Positions 13,801 through 25,564 of a stretch of 64,000 nt of DNA are shown piece after piece (the stretch's first letter is position 1; the number at the start of each line of letters is the position of its first letter). A program made the translations under genes and the position numbers. The DNA is from Pycnopodia helianthoides (taxonomy: Eukaryota > Echinodermata > Asteroidea > Forcipulatida > Asteriidae). The notes beneath the pieces are model-generated. The model was not told the DNA's origin and searched no databases. It saw only the letters and a program-made list of their open reading frames with translations. Location of the stretch: NCBI GenBank assembly GCA_032158295.1, contig CM063249.1:21764270-21828269 (forward strand), given 5' to 3'.

Positions 13801-15099
13801 TGCGGCAGTAGAAAGCAGAAATAACATATTCTTTTCAGAACAAGGAAGTATCTCGATTTTTCAGAAATAGATGTTGATCACATGATGTTAACAAATTGTT
13901 TGTTTACTGATGACAACAAGATTCCGACAGCAGGACAAGTTCTTATCAGAACAATGTAACCCTTCGATTTTCCAAATCTACTCTGCGGCAGTAGATATAA
14001 AGCAAGACCAGTTCTTATCAGAACAAGGAAGGCCTTCTTTTTTCGAAATCTACTCTGCGGCAGTAGAAAGAAGGAAAGACATGTTCTTATCAGAACAAGG
14101 AAGCCCTCCTTTTTTCCAAATCTACTCTGCGGCAGTAGAAAGAAAGTAAAACAAGCTCTTATCAGAGAGAGGAAGCCCATAATTTTTTGCCAAATCTACT
14201 CTGCGGCAGTAGAAAGAAGAAATAACATGTTCTTATCAGAACAAGGAAGTATCTCGATTTTTCCGAAATAGATGTTGATCAGATGATGTTAACAAATTGT
14301 TTGTTTACTGATGACAACAAGATTCCGACAGCAGGACAATTTCTTATCAGAACAATGTAACCCTTCGATTTTCCAATACTACTCCGCACCAGTAGATAGA
14401 AAGCATAACAACTTCTAAAAAGAACAATGTAACCCTTCGATTTTCCAAATCTACTCTGCGGCAGTAGAGACAAAGCAAGACAAGTTCTTATCAGAACGAG
14501 GAAGCCCTTCGATTTTCCAAATCTACTCTGCGGTAGTAGATAGAAAGCAAGACAAGTTTTTATAAGAACAATGTAACCTTTCGATTTTTCCAAATCTACT
14601 CTGCGGCAGTAGATAGAAAGCAAGACAAGTTTTTATAAGAACAATGTAACCCTTTGATTTTCCAAATCTACTCTGCGGCAGTAGATAGAAAGCATAACAA
14701 GTTCTAATAAGAACAATGTAACCCTTCGATTTTCCAAATCTACTCTGCGGCAGTAGACAGAAAGCAAGGCAAGTTCTTATCAGAACGAGGAAGCCCATAA
14801 TTTTTCCAAATCTACTCTGCGGCAGTAGATAGAAAGCAAGACAAGTTCTTATCAGAACAAGGAAGTATCTTGATTTTTTCGAAAAGATGTTGATCAGATG
14901 ATGTTAACAAATTGTTTGTTTACTGATGACGACAAGATTCCGAAAGCAGGACAAGTTTCTTATCAGAACAATGTAACCCTTCGATTTTCCAAATCTACTC
15001 TGCGGCAGTAGATATAAAGCAAGACAAGTTCTTATCAGAACAAGGAAGGCCTTCTTTTTTCCAAATCTACTCTGCGGCAGTAGAAAGAAAGGAAGACAA

Positions 15100-16500
15100 G
15101 TTCTTATCAGAAAGGAAGCCTAATTTTCAAATCTACTCTGCGTAAGAAGAATAATGTTCTATCAAACAAGGAAGTATCTCGATTTTCGATAGATGTATCA
15201 ATGATGTAACAAATTGTTTTTACTGATGACACAAATTCGACAGCAGACAATTTCTTATCAGAAAATGTAACCTTCGATTTTCCAAACTACTCTCGGCAGT
15301 AGATAAGAAAGCATCTTCTAAAAGAACAAGGTAACCTTGATTTTTCCAAATCTACTATCGTGCAGTAGATCGAAAGCAGACAAGTTCTTATCAGAAACAA
15401 ACTTTCTTTTTTCAAATCTACTCTGCGGAGTAGATAGAGAGCAAGAGAAGTTCTTAAGAACAAAAACCCTTCTTTTTCAATTACTCTGCGGCAGTAGACA
15501 GAAGAAAGACAGTTCTTATCAACAAGGAAGCCTCTTTTTTCAATCTACTCTGCGGCAGTAGAAGAAAGCAAGGCAAGTTCTTATCAGAACGAGAACCCAT
15601 AATTTTTCCAAATCTACTCTGCGGCAGTAGATAGAAAGCAAGACAATGTTCTTATCAGAACAAGAAGTATCTTGATTTTTCGAAAAGATGTTGATCAGAA
15701 TGATGTTAACAAATTGTTTGTTTACTGATGACGACAAGATTCCGAAAGCAGGACAAGTTCTTATCGAGAACAATGTAACCCTTCGATTTTCCAAATCTAC
15801 TCTGCGGCAGTAGATAAAAGCAAGACAAGTTCTTATCAGAACAAGAAGCCTTCTTTTTTCCAAATCCTACTCTGCGGCAGTAGAAAGAAGAAAGACAGTT
15901 CTTATCAGAACAAGGAAGCCTCCTTTTTCCCAATCTACTCTGTGGCAGTAAAGAAAGTAGACAAGCTCTATCAGAGAGAGGACCCATAATTTTTTTCCAA
16001 ATCTACTCTGTGACAGTAAATGAAGGAAAAGACATGTTCTTATCAGAACAAGAAGTTCCTGATTTTCCGAAATAGATGTTGATCAGATGATGTTAACAAA
16101 TTGTTTGTTTACTGATGACAACAAGATCCGACAGCAGGACAAGTTTCTTATCAGAACAATGTAACCCTTCGATTTTCCAAATCTACTCGCGGCAGTAGAT
16201 AGAAAGCAAGACAAGTTCTTATAGAACAAAACTTTCTTTTTCAAATCTACTCTGCGGCAGTAGATAGAAAGCAAGAGAAGTTCTTATCAGAACAATGTAA
16301 GCCCTTCGATTTTCCAAATCTACCTGCGGCAGTAGTATAAGAAGGAAAGACATGTTCTTATCAGAACAAAGAAGTATCTCGATTTTTCCGAAAATAGATG
16401 TTGATCACAGATGATGTTAACAAATTGTTTGTTACTGATGACAACAGATTCAGACAGCAGGAAAAGTTATGGAACAGCAGAACAATGAACCCTTGATTTT
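15100..16500. repeat. Satellite segment rich in single-base deletions
   Basis: The same 72-bp units continue here, but many have lost single bases, often inside short homopolymers or doublets (for example CTACTCGCGGC for CTACTCTGCGGC, or GTTCTATCA for GTTCTTATCA). The units on either side are clean. The pattern looks like poorly polished long-read consensus more than natural divergence, so copy number and sequence here should not be trusted. Confidence 0.6.
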
Positions 16501-17540
16501 CCAAATCTATCTTGCGGCAGTAGATAGAAAGCAAGACAAGTTCTTATCAGAAAAACGAAGCCCTCCTTTTTTCCAAATCTACTCTGCGGCAGTAGATAGA
16601 AAGCAAGACAAGTTCTTATCAGAACAAAGAAGTATCTCGATTTTCCGAAATAGATGTTGATCAGATGATGTTAACAAATTGTTTGTTTACTGATGACAAC
16701 AATATTCGACAGCAGGAAAAGTTATGGAACAGCAGGAACAATGTAACCCTTTGATTTTCCAAATCTACTCTGCGGCAGTAGAGACAAAGCAAGACAAGTT
16801 CTTATCAGAACGAGGAAGCCCTTCGATTTTCCAAATCTACTCTGCGGTAGTAGATAGAAAGCAAGACAAGTTTTTATAAGAACAATGTAACCTTTCGATT
16901 TTTCCAAATCTACTCTGCGGCAGTAGATTGAAAGCAAGACAAGTTTTTATAAGAACAATGTAACCCTTCGATTTTCCAAATCTACTCTGCGGCAGTAGAT
17001 AGAAAGCATAACAAGTTCTAATAAGAACAATGTAACCCTTCGATTTTCCAAATCTACTCTGCGGCAGTAGATAGAAACCAAGACAAGTTCTTATCAGAAC
17101 AAGAAAGCCCTTCATTTCTTCAAATCTACTCAGCGGCAGTAGAATGAAGGAAAGACATGTTCTTATCAGAACATGTTCTTATCAGAACAAGGAAGTATCT
17201 TGATTTTTCCAAAATAGATGTTGATCAGATGATGTTAACAAATTGTTTGTTTACTGATGACAACAAGATTCTGACAGCAGGAAAAGTTCTTATCAGAACA
17301 ATGTAACCCTTTGATTTTCCAAATCTACTCCGCGGCAGTAGATAGAAAGCAAGAGAAGTTCTTATCAGAACAAGAAAGCCCTTCATTTTTCCAAATCTAC
17401 TCTGCTGCAGTAGAAAGAAAACAAGACAAGTTCCTTTCAGAACAAGGTAGTCTCTCGATTATGAAAACTTTACTCTTCAGCTGTAGAATGACTGCAAGAT
17501 GAGTTCTTATCAGAAGAAGGAAGTGTCTCAAGATGTTCAA

Positions 17541-18892
17541 TGTGCTCTATGAGGAAGCTGTTTAATTTGTTTACTCAACAAATTTCATATTGATTGTCAT
17601 TACTATTTTTTCATCTTCTTATGATCACAGGATGAAGACTTGTCGAATAAATGATACGAATTATCTGACTGCGTGGAAGACATTTTTCCCCCAGTGTCTC
17701 AGGTATAACGGAATTCCTTTTTAAGGTATTGTCTATATAGTTTTATTAATTTTTTTATTGTACTAATATTTTTCTCAGGACTCTTTGAAAGTACTGAGTA
17801 AACAGTGCTTTACACATGTTGGTGTATGGGTATTCATGGTGAAACACTATTAACCTCTTAAATAACTTTTATTTTATAAGGCCCTTAAGTAGATCCTTGT
17901 CATTTGATTGGAGGAATTTGAGGTCATGTGTTATTCATTATTCACACCATTTTATGCCAATGTCATTAAACGTGCGTTTTGGTACAACACAGCATACATT
18001 TTTGTTACTTTCTTTTTGCACTTGTGCACACTGGACCACCACGCATTGGTCCCTCATGCAGCTGAACACTTGAGGTGCTATTATTAAAAGCAAAGTTCAT
18101 ATGTTATCACCGAGGCATCAGTGATCCAAAAAATCAAAAAAATTATTTTCAGTGGAATTTTGTCTTGTAATGATATGCAACTTTACTTGTAGAGTTTGCA
18201 AATTTATGGGGAAATCATGTGATCAGCGGCTTAGCCAGGACTTTTTCGGTGGTGGGAGGGGGGGGGCCAGGGGGATTGGGTTTGTCAGTTGTGGGGTCAT
18301 GCTTTTATTTTGGGAGGGGGACGCTGCAGGGTGAAACCATCACCTTATATTTTTGGCAATTTGTGGCCGCGGTAGTGATCCCGATCGTGATCGTTCACTA
18401 CATTCGATTATAAAAACACGCATTTCCCCTTTTTTCCCCATTTCTTTTTATTTTTTGCGAGCACTATCACAATTTTATTTGTTGGGGGGGGGCACTGCAT
18501 GTGATTTAGACCACTTCATGACAGTACAAATTAATATATACCATGCCTCTTCGCAGAATTATTTGTTTAGGCTATTGTTGTCACAATGAGACCCTGACTA
18601 ACCAAAATTAAACACAAATTTTCTCATAAAATCCTTCCAGAGTTTTTTGTATGTTTTATCTTGATACGATCTAACAGCTTACTTTAACACAATTTTACAA
18701 GAATAAAAGATTAAATACATTTAATAAGAAATTCCATTAATAGAATACCACTTAAGCATGAACACATATCATTTATCAAATATACTTCACACTGATTTTA
18801 CACAATAATTTCTAATTCAGATTTGCCTACATTTATTATAGTAATAGTATGACACTCCAGTAATCGAATGTGTACTTGATTATTATTATTTA
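17541..18892. other. Spacer beyond the satellite, no gene seen
   Basis: This is AT-rich sequence without a convincing reading frame. A G-rich patch at 18226-18330 (GCTTAGCCAGGAC followed by long G runs) and another G run near 18481-18490 resemble ends of dispersed repeats seen elsewhere in the window. I recognise nothing else. Confidence 0.5.
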
Positions 18893-19205
18893 AAGGAACA
18901 TTACAGAGTTGGTAAGAAAAAAACTTGTAAAATATACTTTTATCTACTATCATCATCATTAGACCGTGTAAGTTTTATGTAAATCACCATATACATAAAC
19001 TGACAAACCTGTAGGGTCACAAGAAAATAGTGCAAAACCGATTACACATTTGCATGAAATCATATAGATTCAACAAATGAATAAAACGCTCACTGAGCGA
19101 TAAACTCCAATCGGAAAATTAGTTTATTCATTTCTCATCAAATATGGCATTTCAGACAGAAATATTTCAAGGGATGTTTTTTGTTATCATCATTAGACCG
19201 TGCCA
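18893..19205. mobile_element. Rearranged copy of the AGGAACATTACAG MITE family
   Basis: This copy starts with the right terminal sequence of the family (AAAGGAACATTACAGAGTTGG, then AAACTTGTAAAATATAC). It then switches to interior sequence in the opposite order, with the CATCATCATTAGACCGTG segment appearing at both ends, and it lacks a second terminal repeat. It is therefore a rearranged, probably immobile copy. Confidence 0.75.
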
Positions 19206-19259
19206 CATGTTGGTGCCATGTTAACATGCATATAGTGTGAAGGTCAATGGCAGATGTAT

Positions 19260-19690
19260 AACTTAAGGGCAGCCGAAACTAGGGTAAAATTTTGTATTTA
19301 TTTATTTATTCATTTTTTTTGGGGGGGGGAACAACGGGGTGCACCATTTTTTTCTAGAGGGGCACTTTTGGCCAATTACAAACACAGTTTCTGTTTGCAT
19401 TTGTCCTAAACAAGCCCCTTGCAGCACTCTCATTATGTCATTTACTATTTTTTGTTGGATAATCTGCCTTGGAGGTTTAAAAAAAAAAATTACATTGCGT
19501 GTAAAAAGAAAAATAGTTGTAAAAACACTTTTAAAAAATGACATAAATGCTCTTAAAATATTTTATTTTTTATTCGGGTAACTTTAAATGTCAAAGTCTA
19601 GATTCCAAATTGGGGGGGGGGGGGGGGTGCACGCCCGGAAGGCATCCCCCCCCCCCCGCACACTTAATAACGTCACTGCTTGAGGGTGGC
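19260..19690. repeat. Dispersed repeat with G/C-tract hairpin
   Basis: The segment GGGTGCACCATTTTTTTCTA followed by GGGGCACTTTTGGCCAATTA is also found at 46950-46982. A run of about 16 G at 19612-19627 is followed within 20 bp by a run of C, so the strand can fold into a G:C hairpin. No coding potential is seen. Confidence 0.6.
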
Positions 19691-20128
19691 TGGTAAGCAA
19701 AAACTAAACCCAAGCATAAGCTGAAAAAACAAATTAACTATTTTCACAAAATAACAATGGAATAGAATGTCCAGGCCCAAGTTTTTGCCAACCAAAGTTG
19801 GAAAAATGTGGAAGCCATAAATGCAATATAAAAACAGATAGCCACAGTTTGTAACAATGTTACACAAACATTAAAGAATAGCGCTGAATTTTTGGGAAAG
19901 AAAGCAACCAATCATGGAATAAATACTTTTAACTGAAAGTTTGCAAAAATGTTGAATTTGGTCACGCCATCTGTTACATGATTGAATATTTTGCTAACAT
20001 TCGGTCATCCATGCCGACCAGCGCAGTTTGTTTATCAACAATAGAAAGGTCTATTGTTAACTTTCAGGGCGCTTAGTCTGGTTGGTTCTAAAATAAACGA
20101 ATTAGCCTAAAATTCAACCCTTGTAAGC
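19691..20128. other. Spacer, nothing recognised
   Basis: No reading frame, repeat family or RNA gene is recognisable here. Confidence 0.4.
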
Positions 20129-20268
20129 AGGCATGCAACTTTTCCTCGGATCAGCTGATTTCCTCTTTTTTTATTCTCAGTTTTACCATTCAAAATTGAA
20201 AAATACTGTACAAAATCATTGAAATTTTGTAATTTCCTCTTTTTTGGTGAAGTTACAGTTGCATGCCT
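20129..20268. mobile_element. Small MITE with AGGCATGCAACT terminal repeats
   Basis: The ends are AGGCATGCAACT and its exact complement AGTTGCATGCCT, about 140 bp apart. TTTCCTCTTTTTT occurs in both halves. The size and the lack of coding sequence fit a non-autonomous DNA transposon. Confidence 0.6.
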
Positions 20269-20381
20269 GAAGAGATTCGGTTGACGACCTGAACAAATGT
20301 CAACATGAATACAAAATATTGCCGAAAGAAGAGTCACAAGTTCAGAGCATTTTCACCACCAGTTTGTTAAATATTTGGAAT

Positions 20382-20485
20382 GACAGTGTAAAGACCAGGT
20401 CAACTGCTTGGCCGAAGTCATGAACATTGGCTACCGGCCCTCAACCCAGCCATTCCCACATGTATAAAGACCGGTCCTAACACTG
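20382..20485. mobile_element. Short inverted-repeat element
   Basis: CAGTGT at the left and ACACTG at the right bound about 100 bp. AAAGACC occurs near the left end and AAGACCGGTCCT near the right end, so the ends are imperfectly inverted. This may be a very short MITE. The rest of 20269-20749 shows nothing recognisable. Confidence 0.35.
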
Positions 20486-20749
20486 TTTGTCCTACTATCA
20501 TACAACATACAAGCTCACCATTAACTTTTCCAACAGCAACTACTAACTATAGCAATAAATAGTTGTGTCTAAACAGCTATTACAAATCTTCCACATTAGA
20601 CAAATGTTTGTTTATTTAAATAGTCTTTATGACATATGCCCGTGACATCAAACAGTAAATGTATATATATGTAAAACGGTGAATTATTAGCTGAGATTAA
20701 TTGTCCAAGGTTACTCAAACTCAATTATTATAAGGTTGCTTTATCATGT

Positions 20750-20922
20750 GGGCCCAATTCTATGGAGCTGCTTTGAAAGCACAAGTATAGCTAGGCACAA
20801 CAAAATAATGCTATAACCAATATAAATTTACCAGCCAAAATACCATGTCACATGTACCTTCTGTAACTGGTATCCTGCTCCTTTTTGATATTCTTCTTAA
20901 GCAGCTCTATGAAAATGGGCCC
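20750..20922. mobile_element. GGGCCCAATTTCATAGAGCTGCT-family MITE, copy 1
   Basis: The left end is GGGCCCAATTCTATGGAGCTGC and the right end is its near-complement, AAGCAGCTCTATG followed by AAAATGGGCCC. There is no coding content. A second member abuts it directly at 20924. Confidence 0.75.
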
Positions 20923-20923
20923 A

Positions 20924-21097
20924 GGGCCAAGTTTTATAGAGCTGCTTATAAGCAGACAATATTGCTTAACAATTATCTGCTAAGCAGGAAACCTGTGACA
21001 GATGGATGTGACATTGGCTGGCAACCATATTCTGTTAAGCAAAAACGTTTTGTGGTAAGCTACTTTTGTGCTTAAGCAGCTCTATGAAATTGTGCCC
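20924..21097. mobile_element. GGGCCCAATTTCATAGAGCTGCT-family MITE, copy 2
   Basis: The ends are GGGCCAAGTTTTATAGAGCTGC and AAGCAGCTCTATGAAATTGTGCCC. It lies just downstream of the C-type lectin stop codon, so it probably sits in that gene's 3' UTR or just beyond it. Confidence 0.75.
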
Positions 21098-21170
21098 TGA
21101 TCTTATGAAAGTGATTGGTATTTGGTTTGGAGCTTGAGTTGTTGATGTTTTCAATGATGAATAGGTTTGT

Positions 21171-21343
21171 CTAGTAAATGGGGACCTTGCACACAGCAGA
21201 TCGGCTTCTGTCACACAGGTAATCATTAAAACCAGACTCCCATAGCTGTGTACAATTTTCATGACCACCATAATTATCTGGCTGATCAACAGACCAATGC
21301 CTGTAAGGGATATCAGTATCTCCATCCATGCACTTCCAGGTAC
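21171..21343 (-). CDS. C-type lectin exon 2
   Basis: This exon follows the acceptor tcttgttgaag and opens with the last two bases of Gly98. It encodes TWKC, QPDN and FNDYLC, then ends at VPIY and TAG. The reading frame is hidden from simple ORF scans because the exon has no internal start in frame. Confidence 0.88.
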
Positions 21344-23647
21344 CTTCAACAAGAATACAAAAAATGCATACTGATGTAATGACAACTTACAATTGGTTGG
21401 TAATAAGTTTCTCATTTCATTACCGTGTCAGGAATATACAAAACAAATCTGCATGGTTTTTACAGACTTGATATGGTAATAAAAAGGTTTCAAGATGTCA
21501 ATTACTTAGAAGTAGTTTTATTTTTTTACCTGTAGTCCATGTACATAGTTATTGGCTAGAGATCAAGAACGTGTTGTGTTTATGTTCCTTTAGTTGTAGT
21601 CGACACGAAATATAATAACAATCTGTGTGACGTGCTTGTATTTTTGAAAATTGGTACTAACCAACTATAAAGGGGTACAAGGAGCCCCAAACCGGTTAGG
21701 CTACACCTTGGCCCAATTTGAAAAAGTGTCTACCGTTATTGGAAATTTGTGCTTACTGTAGCAGCAAAACATGCATATAAGTGTGTTTCATAAATGATCA
21801 AGTGCATCCACAATGGATTTACATTGTTGCGATTCATCTCCTTAAAAGAACTGCTGGCAAGTATGGCATGCCTTTTGCAATATATATAATTTTTGCTGAT
21901 GGCCACACAGTAAGCAGAAAATGTCTGCTTAAAGGAACATTACAGAATTGGTTTTTGTTAACGAAACAGTTGCTGGCAGTGTAAGCACTTTATGTAATCC
22001 ACCATATACATAAACTGACAAACCTGTAGAAGTTTGAGATCGATCGGCCGTCTGGGTCACAAGAAAATAGTGAAAAACCGATTACACATTTGCATGAAAT
22101 CATATAGATTCAACAAATGATTAAAACGCTCACTGAGCAATAAACTCCAATCGGAAAATTAGTTTATTCATTTCTCATCAAATATGGCAATTCAGACAGA
22201 AATATTTCAAGGGATGTTTTCTACTATCATCATCATTAGACCGTGTAAGTTTTATGTAAACCTGTGATAAAAAAGTATCTTTTACAAGTTCTTTTCTTAC
22301 CAATTCTGTAATGTTCCTTTAACAGGCTTTTTGAAAATGGGCTCTGCTTGTTAACCTAAGTACGCTTACACCAAACACCTCGATAATGCTGATGACATTG
22401 TGCACAGTTGTATTGTAATTTCCTGCCTGTAATACACGTCTTATCTGACTTAACCAGGTCAACTTTACATCCATGTTCATAGTACATGTAAAAATGAAAA
22501 TTTAAATATTCAGAGTAAAAAAAAACAGGTGTACTTCATTTTGCCAATAAAAATATAGTTCTGAATCAAAACATCCAAAATTCCATGATCGTATAATTAT
22601 TACAGGTTTGCTATAAATTCATAAAAAGCCCGGAGAATGACTGTCTGAACCCTTACAATTTTGCTTTAGCAGCAACTGCCAACCATGCACTTTATTACAT
22701 TAATTATTTTAGGTGTTTTACTTTTATCATCAGGGTCATTCCATGCCAAATCACCTTGTGATTGGTCTATCCATATGTATCATATGTATCACACATATGA
22801 ATCTAGTTATAGCTAAATGTAATATAAAAGCAATCAGACACTTCACAAAGGTACTAGGGGGTCTAAAAAATGACAAAAAAGTCATTCCCCATGTAAATGT
22901 AGGTTTTTAAAGACCTGTACCTTGATATGCAAATGGCCTGTAGATTCTAGTTGATGGGATACCAGATACCCTGTATATCAATTTGTAGCTACATTTGTAG
23001 ATATAGGCCTCTAAAAATGCCTCAAAACACAAAAACAAAATTGAAGGGGCGGGGTTTAATTTTTTACGGGGGTCATATCTCAAAAATGTTAAGGAGTAGG
23101 ATTCTAAAATTTTATTGTGTGTTCAATGGCACCCATAGGGGATTGTTCGGGGAAAAAAATAGCCAAATCTGACACGGAGTCTGCCAACCCTTAAGGTGAG
23201 TTGGCATGGATTGACCCTCTATGCAATTCACTGTTGACTTAATTTCTTGGAACAGTCTGGCAATGTATTGAACCATAGTTTGTTATTGAGGCCTAATGAA
23301 CTATCAAAACAATTGACAGTACACCTAGTTGTATATCACTCATTTCATATCTCACCTAATGTAGAATCTTTCTCACAATTGATCCAGGGATGATTGGTTG
23401 TGAAGTTCCACAAAAAGACCTCTTCCTCCGTAGAGTTTGGTGCAGCCATGCTTGCTCCAAACTGGACACACTTTTCTCGTGCTGTAGACCATGGCAGAGC
23501 TTCAATGACTTTGTAACAGTGTTTTTTGTAATTGGTCCAATGAATTGGACACACTCTTTTGGATGTGCATCTGCGATAAGTCGAATTACAAGATTGAAGT
23601 GATATGAATATAAGTAAAAAGTTAACCATCAAACTCACTGGCTTCAT
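21171..23647 (-). CDS. Secreted C-type lectin, two exons (154 aa)
   Basis: The gene joins exon 1 (23647-23356) to exon 2 (21343-21171) across a 2.0-kb GT-AG intron; the phases match at glycine 98. Residues 1 to about 20 are a hydrophobic signal peptide. The remainder is one C-type lectin domain starting near Cys33. The first half has the usual C..HW..Y...CY and W..A...C pattern with EEE near 74-76. The second half has QPD (118-120), which in characterised domains favours galactose-type ligands, and FND (136-138) in place of WND, keeping the Asn and Asp calcium ligands. Cys60, 128, 141 and 149 fit the conserved disulfides. It is likely a small secreted carbohydrate-binding protein; an immune role is inferred. 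It contains a single domain only. The intron carries two MITEs. Confidence 0.88.
21929..22322. mobile_element. AGGAACATTACAG-family MITE, intact copy in lectin intron
   Basis: This 394-bp element has perfect terminal inverted repeats, AGGAACATTACAGAATTGGT and its complement, flanked by TTAA on both sides. It has no coding capacity. A TTAA flank fits piggyBac-like target choice, but TTAA could also be part of the repeat itself. Other members lie at 28146, 34053, 51091 and 60938. Confidence 0.85.
22732..23218. mobile_element. MITE with AGGGTCATTCCATGCC terminal repeats
   Basis: The left end AGGGTCATTCCATGCCAAAT (followed by CACCTT) is matched by the inverted right end AAGGTGAGTTGGCATGGATT (followed by GACCCT). 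The interior is non-coding. The element lies inside the lectin intron, close to exon 1. Confidence 0.75.
23356..23647 (-). CDS. C-type lectin exon 1
   Basis: This exon holds the start codon, the signal peptide and the N-terminal half of the domain up to the WIN-C segment. It ends at ACATTAG followed by the donor gtgaga. The chosen Met is the first in frame and is followed directly by the hydrophobic signal. Confidence 0.88.
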
Positions 23648-24775
23648 GTTGATGCTTTCAAGCTAGCCTGGCTTATGGTTGAATTCCACACAATTTAGAA
23701 CTTAATAAGCTGTTAGGCTCAATTTCATTTTGATGAGTTTGTGTGTATAACCATCAAAACAGGAAGCGGGACTCGGAATGTGCATTATGGGGGTGGTTAA
23801 CATTTTGCCCAATCGGATTCAAGTATTGTGCCTTGCATATTCTAACTTTGACATATTTCTGATTGTTCCTTTTTGTTTTAAACTAATAAGACTTGACATA
23901 TGGTTCACCTTAAGGGAGTGATAAAATATTGCTATTGTGATGGGAAAAGAAAAACTTTACCCATAGTTGTGGAATGAAGACTGCCTATTTTTAATTAGTG
24001 GCACAGTTTACCTAATGGCTACAGTTGCCATCAGTGTCCTTCAGGAACACGTACTCCAGCCTTGTATTGATTTTTGCTTTATCTGTGATTAAAGTTAATA
24101 TCAAAAGTGTGCCGGCCAATATCTGGTCTTTACAGAAGATTTGACAGAGGTTTGGTCACTATGGCAATATTGACGACTAATTGTGCTGTAAAATCCAGAC
24201 CAGGATTGTGAAGAGCAGGGTCAGGCTTAAGATGGCTGCTGAACTGAAATAGAATGACCCTTGTATTATGACTACTACTGTGATTGCCCATGTGAGGCAT
24301 GAAAACATGTTATTGCTACCCGAGAATCTGAACAAATATTCTCAGTCTCATTACCCCAGTTATAACCACTGGCTAAAAAGTCTTGTTTGTTCCTGGTCAC
24401 ATTATATTCACTAAAAAACCCAGTCAATATGACTGAATATAATACCCGGACATGAACCACATCCATAAAACATGTAGTCATCATTTTATGGTTTTATGTT
24501 TTTCAAGTCAACTAGTCTTGGAGTGTCGCTGAAATGGACAGCGCCATCATATTTTATCAATCATGGTGCTAATGGTAATATTTATAAAAGTACACTTGTA
24601 TTTAATAGTCAATAGTATTATTAAGGATACAGGAGCTGTGACAGTTTATTCCTTTTAGGACTAAAAACTCACATGAGGTGGTATTTTAGGTAATAAATGT
24701 CTGGTTTTTGTGCCATGCACCACACTTCTCTAATTATTACCTTTTAGTATCAAATTAATAGAGCTGACACGGTAC
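23648..24775. other. Region upstream of the lectin gene, nothing recognised
   Basis: This must include the lectin promoter and 5' UTR on the minus strand, but I see no clear TATA box or other element. There is no supported reading frame. Confidence 0.4.
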
Positions 24776-24778
24776 ACC

Positions 24779-25162
24779 TTTAAAGGTATTGGCCTATACA
24801 GAATTGTTAATGATACAAAACATTGTATGATTTTAGTCTGAAAGCTTACTGATTATGAAGTTCATACTAGACCCACTTTTTCTGTAAAATATTTCTCTCC
24901 CAAATGAAGTCATATTCAAGAAAACTATCTGAAAACTGTTTTTTAAAGCAACAGCTGATTTCACTCGTTACAACCAAAATTGAGGACAGTGTGTTTACAT
25001 ACTTAAAATTGCGCATGGTTGTTCACTATTTTCTCCAAACTCACACAACGGATTAAGCCCAATTTTTCACAGGTTTGATATTTCATGTTTATGGTAGATC
25101 ACACAAAACATGAGCACTGTCCGACTATTTTGTCAGCTCTACCAATCCTGTATACCTTATAT
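24779..25162. mobile_element. Diverged MITE related to the AGGAACATTACAG family
   Basis: The left end reads AAAGGTATTGGCC then TATACAGAATTGTTA. The right end, read on the other strand, is AAGGTATACAGGATTGGTAG. Interior phrases such as CTATTTTCTCC and a CACAGGTTTGATATTTCATG segment echo the related family at 52655. It is degraded and non-coding. Confidence 0.5.
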
Positions 25163-25564
25163 AATTGCAAATGTGATGGGATGTGTGGAACTATAACCCT
25201 CATAGCTTACTTTGAATGTAGTCTGCCCATTTTTAATAAGTAGCATGTTTTACCTTCTCACTGATATCGCTGGTATCATACAGGGAAATCTACTGTAGCA
25301 AGATTGTGTTCATGCTGATGCAAACTTCCAGTGGATTTTAGGTGTAGGGAGATTTGACTGAGGTTTCTTGAAAGATGTTCATAAACTAGATTGTTGTCAG
25401 TCTTGGTTCCCCCCTACTTCTTTCCTTTTTCGTGAAAGCCTAGTCACACCAGGCTTGAATAAGCTACACTCCTAGTTGGAAATCTGTGTTTTACGAGTGA
25501 TGAACAGAGTATACTGTTGTAAACATTGAGTAAACCACAGGTTGGTCTCAGAATCTACACCAAA

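Larger units (their letters stand above)
1..17540. repeat. 72-bp satellite array with higher-order structure
   Basis: A unit of about 72 bp recurs with few interruptions. Its core reads roughly CAAATCTACTCTGCGGCAGT, then AGATAGAAAGCAAGACAAG, then TTCTTATCAGAACAAGGAAG and a pyrimidine-rich spacer. Each unit holds two dyads: CTACT/AGTAG around CTGCGGC, and GTTCT/AGAAC around TATC. Some units have TATA in the second centre, which makes GTTCTTATAAGAAC a perfect palindrome. A second, related unit type with AGATGTTGATCAGATGATG and TTAACAAATTGTTTGTTTAC alternates with runs of the first. Because 72 is a multiple of three, long reading frames open on both strands, the longest being 238 codons on the minus strand at 8517-9233. 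I do not call these genes. The array starts before the window and ends near 17540. Confidence 0.95.

Noticed and set aside
1..17540. CRISPR-like repeat array
   Set aside because: The genome is animal, spacers between dyads are themselves repeats, and no cas gene is present.
1..17540. Heat-shock or steroid-receptor response elements from GTTCT/AGAAC
   Set aside because: The spacing (4 bases between 5-bp arms) fits neither the TTCnnGAA pattern nor the 3-base spacing of AGAACAnnnTGTTCT.
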